This document shows positions 39,602-42,189 of a stretch of DNA of 42,189 nt, in pieces. Numbering within the stretch: position 1 is the first letter of the stretch; every line of letters begins with the position of its first letter. The stretch is taken from positions 1 through 42,189 of IMG/VR virus record IMGVR_UViG_3300042372_000664; one strand, 5' to 3'. The notes below the pieces were generated by a model. That model was not told the origin of the DNA, searched no databases, and worked only from the letters and a program-made list of their open reading frames with translations. The translations under genes and the position numbers were made by a program. This DNA is from a virus.

Positions 39602-41160
39602 TATCTCACTCCCGCAGCTGCATATCCGGTGAATTTTGTGCGCCGATGGCTATGGCGGCGTTGGTCGCGATCCTGCCGCTGCCCCTCGATCGCAGAGCCG
39701 CGCATTTTATAGCCCAAAACGCCATGCTCTATCGCGTTGGCGACATGCGAAAATGGCCCTTTGTCGGGCTTTGCGCTTAACGATAGCCCGGTCGAAGTCT
39801 TACGCTGGACAAGAATATATCCACCCGAAAGCGCGCGGCGCAACACAGGGCAATCACTGCCAACAAGCACACCGGGTTGCCCGCCGGGCGACGAGTTAAA
39901 CCAATGGCGCATAGCCTCCAGACGCGGTTCAACCCTGTTTGCCGCATCCCCGCCCGCTTTATATTTGCACGGAAATTCAGCCTTCAAAACGCGCAGCCAT
40001 TCGTAGGAATCTTCTTCCTGCCCAAAATCAATTGACGGGTCATAGAATACGCATTTGACCTCTCGATCACCGAAATGGTCGAGAACATGCTCGCGCATCA
40101 ATTCGCCGAAATGCGCTGGGCCAAGCCGGTCAAGATAGATGTTTTCGCCGGAGCTTGTTTTTTTCGGGTCGTAAATCACGACCTCGCTCAATAGCCTCAG
40201 ATAGCCCGGCACCTGAAAAAACACCGCCGCAGGGGTTCGCCCCCCGTCTATTCCTACATAAATCGGATAATCCGAAAGCGGCGCAAGACGCTGGCCGGCA
40301 TAATGCAGACCGGGATTATATTCGGGATATACCGGCTGACCATCGACCGTCGTGCCAAATTCATTATCGACCATGCGGCGCAGCATGTTTGGCTTTTTCG
40401 ATAGCGCCATGACTTGCTGCAAATAATATCCGGGCGGCAAGTTGGCTAGATTTTCAGGCGGCGGATCGACGGAACGGCCACCCGGCTGCCGATAGAAACC
40501 TACCCCGAACAATGGTCCTAATTGCGCCCGCAATTCCGCTTCTAATTCCGCATCAAGCCCAAGATTGTTATCGACAAATAAATCATACACCCAATTGTCG
40601 ATATCGGGCGCGTTAAAATCCATGATGATGCCCGACCACGCGCAACCACCCAGCTTTGCATCGGGATAGCGGCCAATACGGGTCATACCGAAATAATATA
40701 CGCTCGGGTCGACGGTATCGGCTTCGTTAATCCAGATCAGCGTCAATTCAAGACCGCGCAAAACCTCCTCTGCGCTGCGTTCATTTAACGCGATGAAGTG
40801 CATTTCAATGTAAATGCGGATTGTCTCACCTGTCTGTGGATTAAGCCAGTTCAGATTAAGCTCGTGGACAAGATTTTTGCCGTTCCACTTGCCAATATCC
40901 TTCGGAAACCAGCCAAACCAGCTTTTGAGGACGTTGCGTTCCAACTGCGGATATGTGTTGCGGATAGCCGCCCCGCGCACGCGCCGAACGCCGTCAGGCC
41001 CCGGATTTTGCTTCAAAGCGGCGGTAATGATTTTGCGGATGCAGCTTGTGGTTTTTGCCGAACCGACCGGCCCCATTATGCCTGTGATTTTGCGCCAATC
41101 ATTGACGAAAGCCTCTGCAATCGGCCCCACAGGTGCCATCATGGCCGCAATACCGCTCAT
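39601..41160 (-). CDS. terL: Terminase large subunit
   Basis: 519 aa. ATPase domain: Walker A GPVGSAKTTS (residues 30-39) and Walker B LIWINEAD (141-148). Nuclease domain: acidic residues in GIDGGRTP (D305) and YDPSID (D374, D378), plus the PFSHVANAIEHG block with H472. This motor translocates DNA into the prohead and cuts it. Upstream gene overlaps with ATGA. Confidence 0.9.
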   Translation of the reverse strand: MSGIAAMMAPVGPIAEAFVNDWRKITGIMGPVGSAKTTSCIRKIITAALKQNPGPDGVRRVRGAAIRNTYPQLERNVLKSWFGWFPKDIGKWNGKNLVHELNLNWLNPQTGETIRIYIEMHFIALNERSAEEVLRGLELTLIWINEADTVDPSVYYFGMTRIGRYPDAKLGGCAWSGIIMDFNAPDIDNWVYDLFVDNNLGLDAELEAELRAQLGPLFGVGFYRQPGGRSVDPPPENLANLPPGYYLQQVMALSKKPNMLRRMVDNEFGTTVDGQPVYPEYNPGLHYAGQRLAPLSDYPIYVGIDGGRTPAAVFFQVPGYLRLLSEVVIYDPKKTSSGENIYLDRLGPAHFGELMREHVLDHFGDREVKCVFYDPSIDFGQEEDSYEWLRVLKAEFPCKYKAGGDAANRVEPRLEAMRHWFNSSPGGQPGVLVGSDCPVLRRALSGGYILVQRKTSTGLSLSAKPDKGPFSHVANAIEHGVLGYKMRGSAIEGQRQDRDQRRHSHRRTKFTGYAAAGVR

Positions 41161-41774
41161 GCGTCATCGCCATCATCATCGGGCAAGCGATATTCGCCAT
41201 CGACAATTCGGAAATCCAACACTTGCCCCGAATCAATGGTGCCCGCCTGCACCGCGTCACCGATCCGCTTCATGACTTCACCGACCGGGCCTATATCGCC
41301 CTGCCCCGGCGCGACAAAACCGACAATCGTGCCATCGACGCGATGATCGACCGCGACTTCGGTTGGTTTCTTACTGTGAACATAATCTGCCACTGCTTTT
41401 GCTGCCTGTAATTGCAGCGATAATGCCTTAACCGCGAGATCACCGGGCGGGGCCTTACCACTTCCCGGTGCTGCCAGCTTGATAAGTTCGACCGCTTGAT
41501 CGAGTGGCATCGAATAAATGCTAGCCATAAACAGAACCGGATCACCCGACTGCTGGCAAATCAGTTTTGCCAAAACCTGATTGCGCTTGTTTTCCGACCC
41601 AGGCGGGCGTCCTGCCTTTTTTTGCCGCGCGAGCTGAAACACATTTTTCGGAAGACTGCCGCGATCATCCCGCAGCAAATCCAGTTGATCAGCTTCCATC
41701 GGCGCGCCCAAAATCGCGCTGCCATCCGCCACTTCACGGAACGCGTTTTCAAGGGCCGAAGTCTTAGTTGACAT
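41157..41774 (-). CDS. Terminase small subunit candidate
   Basis: 205 aa, ATG at 41774 (MSTKTSALENAF; no strong Shine-Dalgarno). A KKAGRPPGSENKRNQVLAKLICQQSGDPVLFMASIYSMPLDQAVELI segment, a basic hook then helices, is the usual small-terminase signature. The C-terminal half is Pro/Asp-rich. First gene of the late operon, directly before terL. Confidence 0.7.
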   Translation of the reverse strand: MSTKTSALENAFREVADGSAILGAPMEADQLDLLRDDRGSLPKNVFQLARQKKAGRPPGSENKRNQVLAKLICQQSGDPVLFMASIYSMPLDQAVELIKLAAPGSGKAPPGDLAVKALSLQLQAAKAVADYVHSKKPTEVAVDHRVDGTIVGFVAPGQGDIGPVGEVMKRIGDAVQAGTIDSGQVLDFRIVDGEYRLPDDDGDDA

Positions 41775-42062
41775 GACACGCAACCGGGCATAGCTTCCCG
41801 ATTCCGTTCAACCCAAAGCGACCGGAAAGCATCGCTTGCACCCCTACCCGAGCCTTCAAAATTTGGCTTTTGCCTATTGGGCGGCGCGCTAAGCGTCTGT
41901 TCAAAACGCTTTCGCGCACCGCCCGCACCCCCGACCCCATTCGGCCTCGATAGATTTTGCGCACCCTGACGAGGAAATCCTCAAGCCAGCAAAGCGTGGT
42001 GCACGATATCGAGGGCAATTCCGGCCCGAGGTGATCCTTTTTCAAAAACTGCCAGCGCGGCT
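41775..42062. other. Gene-poor stretch upstream of the terminase genes
   Basis: No supported gene. A plus-strand frame (ending near 42080) reads a plausible but startless 45-codon tail, possibly a remnant. The sequence should contain the late promoter, and possibly the packaging recognition site beside the small terminase gene, but neither can be pinpointed. Confidence 0.4.
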
Positions 42063-42189
42063 TGCGCGACGGGCATAGAGACAGCGCGGGCGGGCCAAAG
42101 GGGGTTGCACCCCCCTGCCGCGCGGGCGTCTGGAAACGCGATGCCACCCCCCCAGCAGCGCCAAGAGGCCAGTTGCGCGTCAAATTCCC
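42063..42189. repeat. 127-bp terminal direct repeat, right copy
   Basis: Exact copy of 1-127. Non-redundant genome length is therefore 42,062 bp if the ends are joined. The repeat falls in the gene-poor stretch between the terminase genes and the first early operon, not at a gene boundary. Confidence 0.95.

Noticed and set aside
41764-42183. 139-codon minus-strand ORF across the right end
   Set aside because: It runs into the terminal overlap, has no start context, and its translation has no coherent composition. A short plus-strand frame there is startless.
1-42189. CRISPR array, IS element or reverse transcriptase/diversity-generating element
   Set aside because: No regularly spaced repeats, transposase-like or reverse-transcriptase-like ORF was seen on either strand.

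Overview
This window looks like one complete genome of a temperate, short-tailed (podovirus-type) phage, or its prophage/circular form, from an alphaproteobacterium. The first and last 127 bases are identical, so the contig closes into a circle of about 42,062 bp. Alphaproteobacterial origin is suggested by a GapR/DUF2312 gene and the GC-rich codon use; a Sphingomonadales-like host is only a guess. The virion module is T7/BPP-1-like: portal, Bbp19-like protein, scaffold, capsid, tail tubular A and B, gp13/gp14-like proteins, and large internal proteins, one with a lytic transglycosylase domain. An integrase and divergent XRE regulators indicate lysogeny. No DNA or RNA polymerase gene is seen, so replication and transcription probably rely on the host.

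Layout. (1) 41775 through the circular joint to 996: a gene-poor control region with GTCTGTCTG-type repeats, a dense cluster of AGAAC/GTTCT motifs and a promoter overlapped by a putative operator. (2) 997-2633, plus strand: five overlapping small genes, one resembling a stand-alone ComM/Mg-chelatase C-terminal domain. (3) 11264-2636, minus strand: a regulator, a tRNA-Met(CAU) embedded in an ORF, CHC2/TOPRIM primase, D5/DUF927-like P-loop ATPase, a DUF5131 (Gp37/Gp68) protein, a DNA adenine methyltransferase-like protein and many tiny overlapping genes. Several gene junctions here are repeated sequences, and two small genes are bracketed by direct repeats. (4) 11340-16201, plus strand: XRE repressor candidate, a chain of overlapping tiny genes, gapR, a small HTH protein overlapping a tyrosine integrase, and unknown genes. 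(5) 16202-16577: convergent intergenic region holding a 5'-half tRNA-like sequence flanked by repeated motifs, the best attP candidate. (6) 41774-16578, minus strand: the late operon, running terminase, portal, scaffold, capsid, tail, internal virion proteins, tailspike and lysis genes (NlpC/P60-like endolysin, holin candidate, overlapping spanins).

Control logic. Palindromes of the TATTCT-NNN-AGAATA type sit at the plus-strand early promoter (949), between the divergent regulators (11275, with a shorter variant at 11318) and upstream of the next plus-strand operon (11803). This is what a repressor regulon would look like. Around the capsid gene, a structured leader, a strong hairpin right after the stop codon and an intrinsic terminator before the tail genes suggest that capsid output is set separately from tail output. 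Nearly all genes are linked by ATGA, GTGA, TGATG or TAATG overlaps, which supports many ORFs shorter than 60 codons.
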